A DNA stretch of 64,000 nt from NCBI GenBank assembly GCA_963682025.1, contig OY821517.1:20832048-20896047 (forward strand), in the 5' to 3' direction. Position numbers and translations under genes: made by a program. The notes beneath the pieces are model-generated. The model was not told the DNA's origin. It searched no databases and was given only the letters and a program-made list of their open reading frames with translations. How positions within the stretch are numbered: position 1 is the first letter of the stretch; every line of letters starts with the position of its first letter. Origin of the DNA: Cordilura impudica (Eukaryota; Arthropoda; Insecta; Diptera; Scathophagidae). Positions 45,371 to 58,282 of the stretch are shown piece by piece.

Positions 45371-48257
45371 TAGGGTGGCCCTTCTTTATATGGAGGGAAA
45401 AAAAAAGTGTTCAAAGTCAAACTGTCTCACCCCCCTAGAAATATGCGAATAGAAAAAAAAGACAGAGAAATACAAAGTTTTGGGCCAATCAGAAAACGTT
45501 TAGTCGTGGCGCGAAGCGATTGAAAATTTCAAGTGTGTTTATATGCGGAAAATATGACTTTTTTTTTCAGATTTTACGAAAATTTCGTTGTATAGTTTAA
45601 TTTTTCCGACAAGCTGTTACATAATTCGGGATTAGTATTAAATTATTCTTTCAAAAGGCTATAAAACTTCAAAATCGTATGAAACCTCGCCAAGAAATAG
45701 CAAATGCCCCAGACCACTTCTGGGCCAAAAAAAAACTAGGCCATGAAATTTTATGGCATTTTTTTCAACTTTGAGAAATTGATTAAAGCCATCATTCTTT
45801 TTTGGTCTCTATACTTGGAAGTACTCAGATATGAAGTATTGTTTTATTACCACGTTGTTAACCTATTGCGCATTGAGGCTGAAAATTGGAAACTTTTTTG
45901 ATAAAATTTTTAAAACTCCTTTTTCAAATTTGAAAAAATTTTCTTAAACAAAATGTAAAAAAATGAATCTATCACTTTAGGGTTTTATGAAATACATATT
46001 GCAAATTAACTGTGTGAATTTTTATGTAAATCCCTCTGCCAGAACTTTTTTGACAAGGATTTTATTTTCGCGGATTTCGAGAAAAATTGGATTTTTGTGA
46101 AATATTTTGTAAATGTACTCTTTCTAAATACTATGTATCAAAAATTCATCTCTTTTCTACTTTTAAATATTATATTTTATCTTAATAGCCTAGGGTTTCG
46201 GAAAAAAATAATATGACTCCATTAACCCTTTTAGAATTGGGGTCACATATGACCCCAAGCTAATAAAAGACAATTTATTCAAAAAATTCAAATATTTTGT
46301 AAGTGCTGTCCAATTTTAAGAGGCGACATTTAAAATATAATAAACAAATATGTAGAAGCTTCGTTCCAAAAATTTGGGATAAATCCGAGAACGTTAACCC
46401 ATTATTTGCCAAGGCCAGCTTTGGATTTTAACATATTTTAAAATAAAAATGACCTAAAACGAGGTTTTCTATTAAACTCGTTGATACCACTATTTGGGAT
46501 TTATGGAAAATAATTCAGTTAATTTTTTTTATTTAACCCTTCAGTGCTCCTGAGATCAAAATTATCAATTGTGATATATCTCTGGTGCAATTATCTGCTT
46601 ATTGCTCGCGAATATAAATTAAAACAACTTTTAACTAATTTTGTTATAAAATTACTTTATGTAATAAAGTAATAGTTGAATTTATTTCTGTCTCACCCAC
46701 CAATTTGGTGGATATTGATAAAAAACGCCAAAACAAAAATTCAGGTCAGTCAGTGAATATGCCATTACTTATAATGGTTGACATTTTTTGATTTTTTATA
46801 ATCGGTCGCTTTATATTATCTTCAATTCACCTACATGTTTTGGAACTTCTACCATTTTATTTCAAAGTTTTAAATAGTTTACTAAATAAAAGTAAATTTC
46901 AAATATAATAATATATATAAAAAGTTATATTAAATTAATACTATTCTTAATGGAATAAATTACAAAATTAAATCAAAGTGAATTTCAAAATACGTCCTAA
47001 TTTTTAGACATATGACTTAAGTTGTTTTAATTTATATTCGCGAGTAATGAGCAGATAATTGCACCAGAGATATATCACAATGGATAATTTTGATCTCAGG
47101 AGCACTGAAGGGTTAAATAAATAAAAATTAACCGAATTATTTTCCTTAAATCCCAAATAGTGGTATCAACGAGTTTAATAGAAAAACTCGTTTTCGCTAA
47201 TTTTTATTTAAAAAAATCTTAAAATCCAAAGCTGGCCATGGCAAATAATGGGTTAGTGTTCTCGGAATTATCCCAAATTTTTGGGACGAAACTTATACAC
47301 ATTTGGTTATTATATTTTAAGCGTCGCATCTAAAAATTGGACAGCACTTACAAAATATTTGAATTTTTTGCATAAATTGTCTTTTATTAGTTTGGGGTCA
47401 TATGTGACCCCAATTACAAAAGGGTTAATGGAGTCATATTTTCTTTTCCGAAACCCTAGGCTATTAAGATAAAATACAACATTTAAAAGTAGAAATATTA
47501 TGAATTTTTGATACAAAGTATTAAGAAAGAGTACATTTACAGAATATTTCACAAAAATCCAATTTTTCTCGAAATCCGCAAAAAAAAAATCCTTGTAAAA
47601 AAAATTCTGGCAGAGATATTTACTTAAAAATTCACACACTTAATCTGCAACATATATTTCATAAAACCCTAAAGAGACAGATTCATGTTTTTAAATTTTG
47701 TTTAAGAAAATTTTTTCAAACTTGAAAAAGGAGTTTTAAAAATTTTATCAAAAAATTTCCAATTTTCGGCCTCAATGCGCAATAGGTTAACAACGTGGTA
47801 ATAAAACAATACTTCATATCTGAGTACTTGTAGGTAGAGACCAAAAAAGAATGATGGTTTTAATCAATTTCTCAAAGTTGAAAAAAATGCAATAAAATTT
47901 CATGACCTAGTTTTTTTTTTTTGGCACGAAAGTGGTCTGGGGCAATTGCTATTTCTTGGCGACGTTTTATTCGATTTTGAAGTTTTATAGCCTTTTGAAG
48001 GGACAGGTTAATACTGATACAGAATTATATAACAGCTTATCGGAAAAAATATACTATAGAACGAAATTTTCGTAAAATCTGAAAAAAGTCATATTTTCCA
48101 CATATAAACACACTTGAAATTTTCAACCGCTTTGCGCCACGACTAAACGTTTTCTGATTGGCCCAAAACTTTGTATTTCTCAGTTTTTTTGCTATTCGCA
48201 TATTTTTAGGGGGTGAGACCGACAGTTTGAACACTTTTTATATTAAGGGCCACCCTA
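45371..48257. mobile_element. family B foldback, complete, with 9-bp target duplication
   Basis: Begins TAGGGTGGCCC at 45371 and ends GGGCCACCCTA at 48257. Both sides are flanked by ATGACAGAC (45362-45370 and 48258-48266), a perfect 9-bp duplication. Arms of about 1.25 kb (45371-46629 and 47021-48257) are inverted copies. The loop (46630-47020) is AT-rich with a CACCAATTTGGTGG hairpin and no coding sequence. The inner end of each arm holds the AACCCTTCAGTGCTCCTGAG segment. Confidence 0.9.
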
Positions 48258-48309
48258 ATGACAGACATGCAGACAGACAGACAGAGAGTCTGAGTTAAAA
48301 GAAAATAAG

Positions 48310-48455
48310 TAACTTTTCCGAATACGGTCAGGATTGGTCAGTTTTCCAACTTAGTTCCCATATAAATACGGCATCCAATATTCATTTTTTCACATCTGAA
48401 CGCATGATATAGCGTATCGCATAGCCAGTCTAGACTTACTATAATTTTCTCAATT
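48310..48455 (-). repeat. mini-me/DINE-like fragment
   Basis: Contains GGTCAGGATTGGTCAG, a CATATAAATACGGCATCC segment and the eroded palindromic end CAGTCTAGACTTACTATAATTTTCT. Confidence 0.65.
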
Positions 48456-50344
48456 ATTTTATTTGGAGACTACGTGAGTATAGTTTGGGAGCTTTCAATA
48501 ATTTTATGGCTGTTTGGTATGAATTTGAATGCACGAGTCAAATTATTCAATAACATTTCTATGGCATTTACAACTCTTTAGGACTTCAGCTTAATTCTTA
48601 TTCTGTGTGTGGCAAGCACCAGAATCTATATTAAAAAAATGTAATCCTTTTTGTATTAATACTTTTTGTACATAAATTTTAACTTTCCATTATTTTATGG
48701 TGGTCCTTAACTATTGTACAAACTGCTGTGTTTATCAACTTTTCTTTTAAGAGTTCATGGAACATATTTTTTTTCTTATCACACCGTCTATCTATCTAAC
48801 ATGGTTCTGAAAATTAATGGAGTTTTTTCACCAACATTTCTTTAACTTCATTTTTATTTATACTTAAAGTTCTTATTAATTTTTTTAGTTTTCGATTTAG
48901 AAAAACCAAATCACGTTTTTTTTTTTTTTTGTTATGAAATAAATTTTCTTCAATTGCGGTTAAAATGACAAAAAAAAGGGGGAAGAAATAAACCAATAAA
49001 ATATTGTGCAAAAAGTAGAGTAAATCTTAGAACTAAACTATATTTATATTATCTTTAAAATGAATTTTAAAGCTGTCAGTGTATTATTATTATATAAAAT
49101 TGTAACGTATTTTTTGTATGCCAATTTACCAATAGAAACGTCTTATTTTTTTTTTTTTTTGTTTACGAATTTAAATTTGAATCCTTCGTGCAGCGATATT
49201 AAGGAGATCCTTTTAACCGTTGATAAGGTTTGTTGGGATATCCATATTGAAAATTCAATATTAATGTACATTATTACTCGTGTGCTCATTGGTCTTTTTT
49301 TTTTTTGGGTACAAATTTGTTGCTATTTAATTTATTTATTGCTATAGAAATTGTTGAATATTTCTGTTTTTTTCTAATTTGGTACATTTTCAAGTATACT
49401 CACGTTTTTGTATTTAAAGGGATTTTTTTTTTCAAATCGTTTCTTTTCTTACCCAGCCTTGAACGTATTTATTTTCTTTTATATGAATGGTACCATAATA
49501 TATACTTATGGTTATGTGTGTGAGTGTGTGTGCTTGTTGTTATTTTTGTTATATAAAGTAACATTTATTGAAAGTGAAAAGTCGATAAAGAGATAAATAA
49601 TTTATGGGGAAAATTTTTATGTTTTCGTATATGTTCTTTCACTTTGTCGTCTTGCACAACAGCCACACAAAAGGAATATTTATTAAGTTAGTGGTATGTC
49701 TGGGAATCATAAATATGTGTATGTATGCATGTATGTATGTACGTATGTATGTATATGTTATTAGTTATTATATCTATATAGTGTATATGTGAGTACGGGA
49801 ATGTGTTGTGGCTTAAACAGATTAGGGAAATTATGATAAGTGGCAGAGTTTCATTTACTCAAGTGGTTTAATCAAGAAAATCAATAAATAAAACCTCAAT
49901 ATAAAGATATTTAATATAATATCAGTTTTTGGAAAATATTTATAAATACTTACATACTTATTGTTGATATTTATATATATAATCTATTTTTCTTTTCTCT
50001 TTTTAGGTAAGCTAATTTCTATTCTTCTTTTGATAAGTTAACAAATATGTGGTAAGCTTATACATGCATATATAAAAATTTAAATATATTTTGTTTTTGA
50101 AGAAATAAGTATGTAAATAAGAAGCATAAGTTCAAAGTACTTTTAATTTTGGGTGAGAGAAAACAATATTTGATTTATATTTAAACAATATTTATTATTC
50201 CGCACACCACTACTGTTTTAAAGTATTTTAAATATAATTTACATGCATGTATATAAAGAACATAAAACATGTATAAGGGAATCGATAAATGCGAAGCAAT
50301 GGTTCTTGATGTTTAAAGAATAATTATATAATTATAAAAAAGCC
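48456..50344. other. AT-rich DNA, no gene seen
   Basis: Open frames here are phenylalanine-, leucine- and lysine-rich read-throughs of poly-T/A tracts. An ATGT microsatellite lies at about 49718-49760. No recognised element ends. Confidence 0.45.
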
Positions 50345-50634
50345 GAAACCAACCCTTTTCCAATTGTATTTCAGAAAACATCAATTGCATTTCAGGCACT
50401 ATTAATTGTATTTCAGAACGCATCATATGTATTTCAGAAAGTATAAAATGTATTTTAGAAAACGTTAGATGTACTTTAGAAAACATCAAATGAATTTCAG
50501 AAATTATCAAATTTATTTGAGAAATTATCAAATGAATTTCATAAAATATTGATAGAATTTCAGAAAACATCAAATGTATTTCAGAAATAATGAAATGTAT
50601 TTCAGAAAATATCAATTGAATTTCAAAAAGTAGT
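50345..50634 (+). repeat. 21-bp minisatellite, forward array
   Basis: About 14 units of AAATGTATTTCAGAAAACATC-type sequence with variation. The period is 21 bp, so translation gives a 7-residue repeat (SEIHLMF on the minus strand) and an uninterrupted frame. This is a by-product of the period, not evidence of a gene. Confidence 0.85.
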
Positions 50635-50645
50635 TTATCCTACAA

Positions 50646-51018
50646 TCTGTAATATTAATAGGCAAGGCGATTTCTTGTGACCGATGTAAGTTTCACAGTT
50701 TTACCCCGATTTTGACAAACAATTTATCATTTGAAAGCTATTTCTTTTTCGCTGTTACCCAGATTTACAGGTTTTCATCGTCTGGAATATTTTTTTGGAG
50801 TTATGATTGTTTAAAGTTGCTACTAACACATACATAAAATTATACAATGCTATGTGTGTGTTTATTAAATATTTTAATGTGTTTGTGTTAATGAGTTGAG
50901 TTTGGTTTCTTCATTTAAAATGAGTTGAATTGCGAAGCATACCTTTGGGTCTTTGTTAAATGAAAAAATAAAATTTCCTAGAATTTGCACTCGAATTTCG
51001 AGTGCGGAAATCTGCTAG
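50646..51018 (+). repeat. Helitron derivative, full length
   Basis: TCTGTAATATTAATAGGC is preceded by A; the CTCGAATTTCGAG hairpin is followed by CTAG at 51015-51018 and then T. Confidence 0.85.
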
Positions 51019-51281
51019 TATTGGCCTCAAGCTCAATCAATGTATAAATAAATAACAAAAAAAAGGTTGAATAAAACACTAATATTTATTATTGTCTTTG
51101 TTTCGATTAGTGAATTGGAGTCACAGAAACTGTTTGACAACATTTGGACTTACTTTTTATGTCATGGATAATAAATTATCAAATACGGACTCTTAGCGGT
51201 AAGAAGAAGTGGACTTAAACTTTTAATCAGGTTTTAATATGAAAACCAGGACAGTAATCGGGAACAAAGTCTTGGCTGCAT

Positions 51282-52047
51282 CGAGACCGACTATATGATA
51301 CCATACACTATGCGTTTAGAGACCCTATCTCATAGGCCCAATTAACTGGAAATAGAAAATAAGCATAAACCAAATTTGAGTGGGATTTTTATTAATTTTT
51401 TTGGCTGCAGATATGAAAAAGTTCATATCGGCTGCTATATTTATATGGGGACTAGGCCCAAAAATGGAACGATCCTGACTATGTTTGGTAATGTCTTTTC
51501 TATTTTGCAAAAATATATACAAACAAAATTTGAGAAGAATCAGTGCAATATTTTTGTTTTTTGATAGATTTAAGTGAAGATCGGGAAGCAGCTCTATATG
51601 GGGCCTAATACTAAGAGTTGTCTCAGGTATCATTTTTAGACTACTCATTAGTGGATGTAATCAACGCATTCAAACCAAATTTGAGTAACATCTATATGAC
51701 AATTTGGATCTTATGGCAATTTATGTCGATTTCATAGGGGTCATTTGTATGGGGGCTAGGTCTGAACATGGACCGATTCCCCCCAATTTCAATAGCGTTC
51801 ATCCTATGGCCAATGAAAGCTTACATACCAAATTGCACCACAATATATTCATATTTGCGACCTGCAGTTTGATTACAAAGTTTACATGGACACACAGAAG
51901 GACGGACGGACGGACACACGGACGGACATCGTTAAATCGAATCAGTTAGTGATTCTGATCCGATCGATATAATTAAAGATGGGTCTAGGCCAAATATTTT
52001 TGGTAGTTACAAATAGCCAAGCCACACAATGGTATAGCGTATAAAAA
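51282..52047 (+). repeat. mini-me/DINE-like element, near full
   Basis: Starts at an eroded palindrome (GAGACCGACTATATG), contains the family core and a GACGGACGGACGGACAC block near 51901, and ends GGTATAGCGTATAAAA. It lies between the two arrays of the 21-bp minisatellite. Confidence 0.8.
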
Positions 52048-52071
52048 TATGGTTTTTCTGGCTATTTTTCT

Positions 52072-52212
52072 TAAATTCTGGCTATTTTTCTTAATACATT
52101 TGATATTTTCTGAATTACATTTGATAATATCTGAAATATATTTGATGTTTTCTGAAATACATTTGATACTTTCTGAAATATATTTGATATTTTCTGAAAT
52201 ACAATTGGAAAA
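52072..52212 (-). repeat. 21-bp minisatellite, inverted array
   Basis: About six units of ATACATTTGATATTTTCTGAA, the reverse complement of the array at 50345. The outer edges of both arrays share CAATTG and the AAAAGG/CCTTTT motif. Confidence 0.8.
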
Positions 52213-52589
52213 GGTATAGTGAAGATATAAGGAAACCCCTAAATACAGCATTACAAAAAACATTTTTATTAATTTCTTATGGAGTAGATACTGTGGGAAA
52301 ATATTTTTTTTTATCAGGTATGGCGAAAAAAAAACATTTTTCCTCATGTTTATATATTGTCAAACTGGGACCATTATCTTGAACCACAATCTAGTTTTCT
52401 TTCTTCTCAGAAAATATTTGCCACATGAGAAGTTTGTTAATATAAAAATCGGTTATGAGTAAAAATGGAGAAACCTCTCTAACACTTTCATTTAAAATTG
52501 CTACTATACGAAATCCTATACAACAGAGACAATGGAGTTAAATGCTTTACGATTGGCTATCCTCGATATATACTACAGAAGTTAATATA
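52213..52589. other. AT-rich DNA, no gene seen
   Basis: No recognised element or coding sequence. Confidence 0.4.
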
Positions 52590-53072
52590 TCTATAATATT
52601 TAGAGCCACGACAATTTTTTGTGACAGATGTTCTCTGCAGATGTTCACCATATTTTCAGATGTGCAACATCTGGAAAATTTTTTTGGAGTACAATTCATT
52701 TAAAGTTGCTACTTACATATACATAAAATATATATTTAAGGTACAAATAAAAAACTATACAATGCTGTGTGTATGTTTACTAAATTTGTGTTGAATTGTG
52801 AATTGGCTAAAATAGGTTAGCATACCTTTAGTTTCTTATTAATTTATTTATTAAAAAACTCAAATACTCGTATATATCTTCTGTGTGTTCAACAAATATT
52901 TTTATTGAAATTTCCTGAATTTTATTAAAAAATTCACAATTTAATGAATTTGTTTTAATATTCATAAATTTGGTATTTATATAGATTAAGAAATTATTGA
53001 GAGAAAAAATTTAACGGAAATATAAATTTTTTTAGAATTTGCACTCAAATTTCGCGGGATCAGCGCTGCTAG
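52590..53072 (+). repeat. long Helitron derivative
   Basis: TCTATAATATTTAGAGCC start after A, CTAG at 53069-53072. It is longer than the others because it keeps the TATATCTTCTGTGTGTTCAAC and AATTTAATGAATTTGTTTT segments, which otherwise appear only in the helicase-bearing copy (15380-15470). Confidence 0.75.
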
Positions 53073-53158
53073 TTATTATTTTAAGCAGAATCGATTAAGC
53101 GATGTGGTATGTGTGATGAAATTATTATCTCAACGGTGAAGTCAGATGCATGTCTCAT

Positions 53159-55238
53159 TAGGGTGGCCCTTCGTTATATGGAGGGAAAAAAAAGTATTCA
53201 AACTGTCGGTCTCACCCCTTAGAAATATGCGAATAGCAAAAAAACTGAGAAATATAAAGTTTTGGGCCAATCAAAAAACGTTTAGTCGTGGCGCAAAGCG
53301 ATTGAATATTTCAAGTGTGTTTATATGGGGAAAATATGACTTTTTTCAGATTTTACGAAAATTTCGTTCTACAGTTTAATTTTTCCGACAAGCTGTTATA
53401 TAATTCGAGATCAGTATTAAATTAGCCTTTCAAAATCAAATAAAACCTCGCCAAGAAATGGCAAATGCCCCAGACCACTTTTGTGCCAAAAAAAAAACTA
53501 GGTCATGAAATTTGATGGCATTTTTTCAACTTTCAGAAATTGATTAAAGCCATCATTCTTTTTTGGTCTCTATACTTATAAGTACTTAGATATGAAGTAT
53601 TGTTATATAACCATGTTCCTAACCTATTGCGCTTTGAGACCGAATATTGGAAATTTTTTTGATAATATTTTTAAAACTCCTTTTTCAAGTTTGAAAAAAT
53701 TTTCTTAAACAAAATTTAAAAAAATGAATCTATCACTTTAGGGTTTTATTAAATACATGTTGCGGATTAACTGTGTGAATTTTTAAGTAATTCACTTTGC
53801 CAGAATTTTTTTGAAAAGGATTTTATTTTTGCGGATTTCGAGAAAAATTGGATTTTTGTGAAATATTCGGTAAATGTACTCGTTCTAAATACTTTCTATC
53901 AAAAATTCATCACTTTTCTACTTTTAAATGTTACATTTTATCTTAATAACCTAGGGTTTCGGAAAAAAATAATATGACTCAATTAACCCTTTTGGAATTG
54001 GGGTCACATTTGACCCCAAGCTAATAAAAGACAATTTGTTCAAAAAATTCAAATATTTTGTAAGTGCTGTCCAATTTTTGGATGCGACGCTTAAAATATA
54101 ATAACAAAATGTGTAGAAGTTTCGTTCCAAAAAATTTGGATAAAGCCGAGAACGTTAACCCATTATTTGCCAAGGCCAGCATTGGATTTGAAGATATTTT
54201 TAAATAAAAATTACCGAAAACCAGTTTTTCTATTAAGCTCGATGAAACCACTATTTAGAATTTATGAAAAATAATTCGGTTAATTTGTTTTTTTATTTAA
54301 CCCTTCAGTGCTCCTGAGATCAAAAATATCCATTGTGATATATCTCTGGTGCAATTGTCTGCTTTTTGCTCGCGAATATAAATTAAAACAACTTTTAACC
54401 AATTTTGTTAAAAATATCTAATAAAACCCACAAATACGAAAATTTTAAAATTATTATAAAATGTTTATTTGTTTGAATTACATTTATTAAATTTTGGTAA
54501 AAGGGTTTTTTATTTGCAGATTTTAAATATTATTTAATTAATTTTTCTCGAAATTCGCAAAAATAAAATCCTTGTCAAAAAAATTCTGGCAGATGGATTT
54601 ACTTAAAAATTCACACAGCTAATCTGCAACATGTATTTAAAAAACTTAAAGTGATAGATTTATGTTTTTAAATTTTGTTTAAGAAAATTTTTTCAAACTT
54701 GAAAAAGGGCTTTTAAAAATTTTATCAAAAAAATTTCCAATTTTCGGTCTCAATGCGCAATAGGTTAACAACGTGGTAATAAAACAATACTTCATATCTG
54801 AGTACTTATAAGTATAGAGACTAAGAAAGAATGATGGCTTTAATCAATTTTTCAATGTTGAAAAAAATGCCATCAAATTTCATGTCCTAGTTTTTTTTGG
54901 CACAAAAGTGGTCTGGGGCATTTGCTATTTCTTGGCGAGGTTTTATTAGATTTTGAAGTTTTATAGCCTTTTGAAAGAATAATTTAATATTGATCCCAAA
55001 TTATATAACAGCTTTTCGGAAAAATTAAACTATAGAACGAAATTTTCGTAAAATCTGAAAAAAAAATCATATTTTCCCCATATAAACACACTTGAAATTT
55101 TCAATCGCTTTGCGCCACGACCAAAGGTTTTTTGATTGGCCCAAAACTTTGTATTTCTCAGTTTTTTTTTTTCTATTCGCATATTTCTAGGGGGTGAGAC
55201 CGACAGTTTGAACACTTTTTTTATTAAGGGCCACCCTA
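53159..55238. mobile_element. family B foldback, asymmetric, with 9-bp target duplication
   Basis: Begins TAGGGTGGCCC at 53159, ends GGCCACCCTA at 55238, and is flanked by ATGTCTCAT at 53150-53158 and 55239-55247. The left arm is full length (to about 54405). The right arm (54541-55238) pairs only with the first ~700 bp of the left, so about 560 bp were lost from its inner side. Confidence 0.9.
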
Positions 55239-55339
55239 ATGTCTCATAATATAATATTTTCCTCTTCAATTATTATCATGAGAAGGTTGGTATAATTAGT
55301 TAATGAGGAATGTCTCCTGGATCAAGACTACACGATACA

Positions 55340-55850
55340 ATCTGCCATAAATTGAGAGAAAGTTTCATAGGTCCATCTAACTGGATATAGAAAATAAGCA
55401 TAAACCGAATTTTAGTGGCATTATATAAAATTTGTTGCTTTTCGATACAACAATGTTCATATCGGATGCCGTTTTTATATGGGGACTAGGGCATGCAAAA
55501 ACATATACAAACTAAATTTGTAAAGAATATGTAATACATTTTTGTTTGTTGAAAGATTTTATTTGTGGATGTAATAAATACAGACAAACTCTGAGAAATA
55601 TATATATGATAATTTGGATCTTGATTTCATTGGTCTGAACATGTACTGATTTCAACAGCGTTCGTCCGATGACCGAAAAAAACCTTACATAACAAATTTG
55701 TTCGAAATATATGCATATATCTGACCTGCAATTTGATTACTAGGTACAGACAGATGGACGGACGGATGAATATTTCTAAATCGACTCAAAAAATGATTCT
55801 AAAAAGTGGGCAAAAGTTAAATATTTTTGGTAGTTACATAGGGTATAAAA
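55340..55850 (+). repeat. eroded mini-me/DINE-like element
   Basis: AGAAAATAAGCATAAACCGAATTT, TGTTCATATCGGATGCC, a GATGGACGGACGG block and TACATAGGGTATAAAA at 55837-55851, with several internal deletions. Confidence 0.7.
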
Positions 55851-55889
55851 ATGTAAATAAGCCTCTCAGTTAAAAAAAAAAATATATAG

Positions 55890-56075
55890 CGATTGAGGGG
55901 TGATATATTGTCTGCTGAAACCTTTGAAACTCCCATAAATGTTAGAAAGATAATTGTTGCATCATCGGAAGACGTTGAAATAAATTTGGTTTCACCAAAA
56001 GCCATTTTAAATTCGTATTATATTCCCAATAAAGTCAGAGTACCTAGTTTATCGCAAATTTGGCCACTAGTCTAG
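55890..56075 (+). CDS. orphan open frame, unknown
   Basis: About 61 codons after a TAG at 55887, ending at TAG 56073-56075. There is no ATG until late in the frame, so this would be an exon or fragment. The peptide is of normal complexity: RLRGDILSAETFETPINV, then IIVASSEDVEINLV and YYIPNKVRVPSLSQIWPLV. Third codon positions vary in a coding-like way. It follows an eroded repeat and I cannot match it to a family. It may be a transposon or gene fragment, or chance. Confidence 0.25.
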   Translation, partial: RLRGDILSAETFETPINVRKIIVASSEDVEINLVSPKAILNSYYIPNKVRVPSLSQIWPLV

Positions 56076-56751
56076 TTTAGGGGAGACGCCCCGATTTTTT
56101 TAAATTTTTTGTTGGCTTAGGGGTTTTCGGGGGTGATGTGGGAGAAATAAAGGTTATTTTGTACATAACTTCGATATTTATTATCGGCAATATCATTAAA
56201 AGCTTAAAGCCTTTTATTTGATATTTTTTTAAAATTCAAAATCCATTAACCCGTTATGAACTCTATAAAGATTTTCCACTTTTTTTAGTTTTTTTAAGTG
56301 GCTTTATCTCATAAAATGAAAATAAAAACAGTATTCCAAAAATATGTAAAAAAGTGCAAAAGGAAACATATTGAAGAGAGCGGTCCACATTCCCGTCTTT
56401 TAAGGTTTATTAGTTTCATACTTGTCAAATCCTGTCAAAATTCAGCTTAGTTAGTTTACATAAACTTCAAAATTTTTGCAAATACAAAAATTTTCCAGGC
56501 TGCATGAAACAGCAGATTTTTTTTAAAGCACCAGTTCTTTTTTTTAAGGTTTATTATTAAATAATTAAGATGCTTACCTTCAGAATTATTCTTCATAGTC
56601 AACTTTTTTTAAAACTTTCTATTTGGACTTAGGAAAATTAATTTAAAAAGGTGGAAAAAACTAAGTTTGCTGCAAATTATTATTTACAGAAATAAAAAAT
56701 ATATGTTGATGGTTTGAAGTGTTTACTATCAGAACAAAAACAAAAAAAACC
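56076..56751. other. AT-rich DNA, no gene seen
   Basis: No coding signal or recognised repeat. Confidence 0.4.
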
Positions 56752-57570
56752 AACAAGTAAGAAAATTATAGTCGGTCGGTCTAGAAATTATATCGACTAT
56801 ACGATACCCTATACCATGCGTTTAGAGACCCTATCTCTTAGGCCCAACTAATTGGATATAGAAAATTAGCATAAACCAAATTTGAGCGGGATTTTTATTA
56901 TTTTTTTTTGGCTGCAGATATGAAAAAGTTCATATCGGATGCTATATCTATATGGGGACTAGGCCCAAAAATGGACCGATCCTGATCATGTTTGGTAAAG
57001 TCTCTTGTATTTTGCAAAAATATATACAAACAAAATTTGAGAAGAATCAGTGCAATATTTTTGTTTTTTGATAGAATTAAGTGAAGATCGGGAAGCAGCT
57101 CCATATGGGGCCTATGACTAAGAGTTGCCCAAAGGTATCATTTTTGGACTACTCATTAGTGGATGTAATAAAAGAATACAAACGCAATTTGAGTAAGATC
57201 TATATGACAATTTGGATCTTATGGCAATTTATGTCGATTTCATAGGGATCATTTATATGGAGGCTAGGTCTGAACATGGACCGATTCTCACCAATTTCAA
57301 CAGCGTTCATCCTATGGCCGACAGAAGCTTATATACCCAATTTAGTCAAAATATATTCATAGTTGCGACCAGCAGTTTGATTACAAAGTCTACATGGACA
57401 CATAGACGGACGGACGGACACACGGACGGACATCGTTAAATCGAATCAGTTAGTGATTCTGATTCGATCGGTATAATTAAAGATGGGTCTAGGTCATATA
57501 TTTTTGGTAGTTACAAACAGCAGCGCAAAGTCATTATACCCAAACCACATAGTGGCATAGGGTATAAAAA
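56752..57570 (+). repeat. mini-me/DINE-like element, full copy
   Basis: CAACAAGTAAGAAAATTATAG start, a palindromic end disrupted by an insertion (GTCGGTCGGTCTAGAAATTATATCGAC), family core, GACGGACGGACGG block near 57404 and an AGTGGCATAGGGTATAAAA end. Confidence 0.85.
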
Positions 57571-57852
57571 CAGATTGTCAGCAAATTGAAGTTTTGGGCA
57601 AGAAAAGTGGTCTGCCAGACCAAAGTGCAATGTTGGTATTTACAACAACTGAATGAATGCTGGGTCTGCCCGTTTTACTTAGATGTATATTTAAACCTCT
57701 TGACTTTTTCCGAACCGGCTGTATTAGGGATTTTACCTACACTTTTAAGTTTTTTAGAAAAGTATTCTCTTATTTCTACTTCGATCGATTTTTTATTTAT
57801 TTATTTATTTATTTTTTTTTTTTTGTGAGAATTAACGCATTATTTTTTATTA

Positions 57853-58282
57853 CCAGCAGATTCCAGTGCTCGAAATTCTAGTGCGAATTCTAGGAAATTT
57901 TATTGTGTCATTTAATAAATTATTAACCCTAATCAAGTAAGACAATTCTCAATTCAACACTTTTTTGGTTGATGGCCAAAAAAATTTTTCAATTCAACAC
58001 AATTATTATTGTGAATGAAAAAAACAAACTCATTTTGTTTGGCGAACCACATTAGCAAATTTACTAAACACATATATAGCACTGTATAACTTTATGCATG
58101 TATTAGTAGCAATTTTAAATGAGCACAACTCCAAAAAAATTCAATATTTTAAAAATCTGTAAGTCTGGTGGACAGCTAAAAGGAAATACCTTTTAAATAA
58201 GATTCGCTTGGTCAAAATCGGGAGAAAACTGTTTAGCAAATCATAGGTCACGGGAAACCGCCTTACCTATTAATATTATAGA
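57853..58282 (-). repeat. Helitron derivative, full length
   Basis: Minus-strand copy. TCTATAATATTAATAGG reads down from 58282, preceded by A. The 3' end is CTGG at 57856-57853, followed by T, with the CTCGAAATTC region inside. Confidence 0.85.

Noticed and set aside
49060..49792. Overlapping hydrophobic frames that could look like small membrane proteins
   Set aside because: They read through poly-T tracts and an ATGT microsatellite. Composition alone explains the hydrophobicity.
50313..50615. Open frame with SEIHLMF heptad-like repeat
   Set aside because: The 21-bp minisatellite period is a multiple of three, so any frame without a stop in one unit stays open. There is no start context or flanking coding sequence.
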